A stretch of 5,004 nucleotides of DNA, from contig RDDY01000372.1 of assembly GCA_003852805.1 (NCBI GenBank), forward strand, positions 1 through 5,004. Direction: 5' to 3'. The notes under the pieces are model-generated. The model was not told where the DNA came from. It saw nothing but the letters and a program-made list of their open reading frames with translations, and searched no databases. A program made the position numbers and the translations under genes. Positions 4,619 through 5,004 of the stretch are shown here, piece by piece. Every line of letters begins with the position of its first letter. Position 1 is the stretch's first letter. Origin of the DNA: Chryseobacterium sp. (GTDB lineage: Bacteria; Bacteroidota; Bacteroidia; Flavobacteriales; Weeksellaceae).

Positions 4619-5004
4619 ATGACAAATGCAACTACGAGGTCCAAAGCCTCGGCTGATGACGAGGTAAGCCTCGCAGAGATTATGAAACCTTACCTGCGCC
4701 GTTGGCCGTGGTTTCTTTTAAGTGTTTTGGCAGCGCTGATAGTGGCTTGGTTCTGGCTCCGGACGGTGACGCCGGTCTACAATGTAAAATCTACGGTGTT
4801 GATCAAAGATGCCAAAAACGGCGGAGGCGGCATGGGCGACCTCGGAATGCTCTCCGATCTTGCGGGGCTGGGCGGCATGGGAACCAACAGCGTCGACAAC
4901 GAGATAGAGATCTTCAAATCCAAAAAGCTGATGCTCGACGTTATCCGCGACCGTGTGGATGGTCTGGTCATTGCCATATCCCGGGAAACCGCCGACACCT
5001 CTCA
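4619..5004 (+). CDS. Wzz/Wzc-type chain-length determinant, N-terminal part (runs off window)
   Basis: The frame starts at ATG 4619 and stays open to the window end, giving 128 complete codons. After a polar N-terminus with SLAEIMKPYLRRW (17-29), a membrane helix spans about 29-48, followed by the Wzz-like stretch YNVKSTVLIKD (54-64). A glycine-rich loop (about 68-88) follows, then SVDNEIEIFKSKKLM (91-105), the typical Bacteroidota Wzc landmark. The protein would sit in the inner membrane with a large periplasmic domain and regulate chain length and export together with the Wza-like channel. In this phylum such proteins are usually about 800 residues with a C-terminal cytoplasmic tyrosine kinase; that part lies beyond the window, so kinase activity cannot be confirmed. 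The residues after about 110 look less like the usual family continuation, but too little is visible to call a defect. The start is preceded by A/T-rich sequence without a Shine-Dalgarno site. Confidence 0.88.
   Translation, partial: MTNATTRSKASADDEVSLAEIMKPYLRRWPWFLLSVLAALIVAWFWLRTVTPVYNVKSTVLIKDAKNGGGGMGDLGMLSDLAGLGGMGTNSVDNEIEIFKSKKLMLDVIRDRVDGLVIAISRETADTS

Noticed and set aside
4946..5004. Possible frameshift near the end of the visible chain-length gene
   Set aside because: The residues after about 110 are not the usual family continuation, but the frame stays open and neither alternative frame gives a better match. Too little sequence is visible to claim a defect.

Overview
The window looks like chromosomal DNA of a Bacteroidota species, most likely order Bacteroidales. 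Three things point there: several intergenic copies of the Bacteroides-type -7 box TAnnTTTG (TACATTTG at 169 and 3701, TATATTTG at 1634), start regions that are A/T-rich with no convincing Shine-Dalgarno sequence, and a gene set typical of this phylum. I cannot name the genus or species. All convincing genes are on the + strand and belong to surface or exopolysaccharide synthesis and export.

Layout. Positions 1-173 are non-coding and unusually repetitive: a run of TAGAAAT-like heptads, a GCCAACA heptad array, an imperfect palindrome and an ACAYTRYT-like octad array. Positions 174-1484 encode a 436-residue protein of the Bacteroidota polysaccharide-deacetylase-like family. A 285-base gap follows (1485-1769). 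Its first ~100 bases show nothing clear. Its second half holds an operator-like repeat, a good promoter candidate and a roughly 120-base leader with three back-to-back mini-ORFs and two hairpins. Positions 1770-3668 encode a membrane-bound nucleotide-sugar 4,6-dehydratase/epimerase (CapD/WbpM/PglF type). After a 57-base gap with its own candidate promoter, 3726-4523 encodes a Wza-type outer-membrane polysaccharide export lipoprotein. After a 95-base gap, 4619 to the window end encodes the N-terminal part of a Wzz/Wzc-type chain-length determinant.

How the genes work together. The dehydratase probably makes a UDP-4-keto-6-deoxy-HexNAc precursor at the inner membrane. The Wzc-like protein spans the inner membrane and periplasm, controlling chain length and export. 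The Wza-like lipoprotein forms the outer-membrane exit. The deacetylase-like protein may trim acetyl groups from the glycan or a precursor, but its separation by a long gap and a separate promoter candidate makes that link weaker. Flippase, polymerase and glycosyltransferases are not in the window and would be expected downstream.

The gene content is ordinary for an exopolysaccharide locus. I found no convincing new protein system. The parts most worth a second look are regulatory: the leader of the dehydratase gene and the compound repeats before the first gene.
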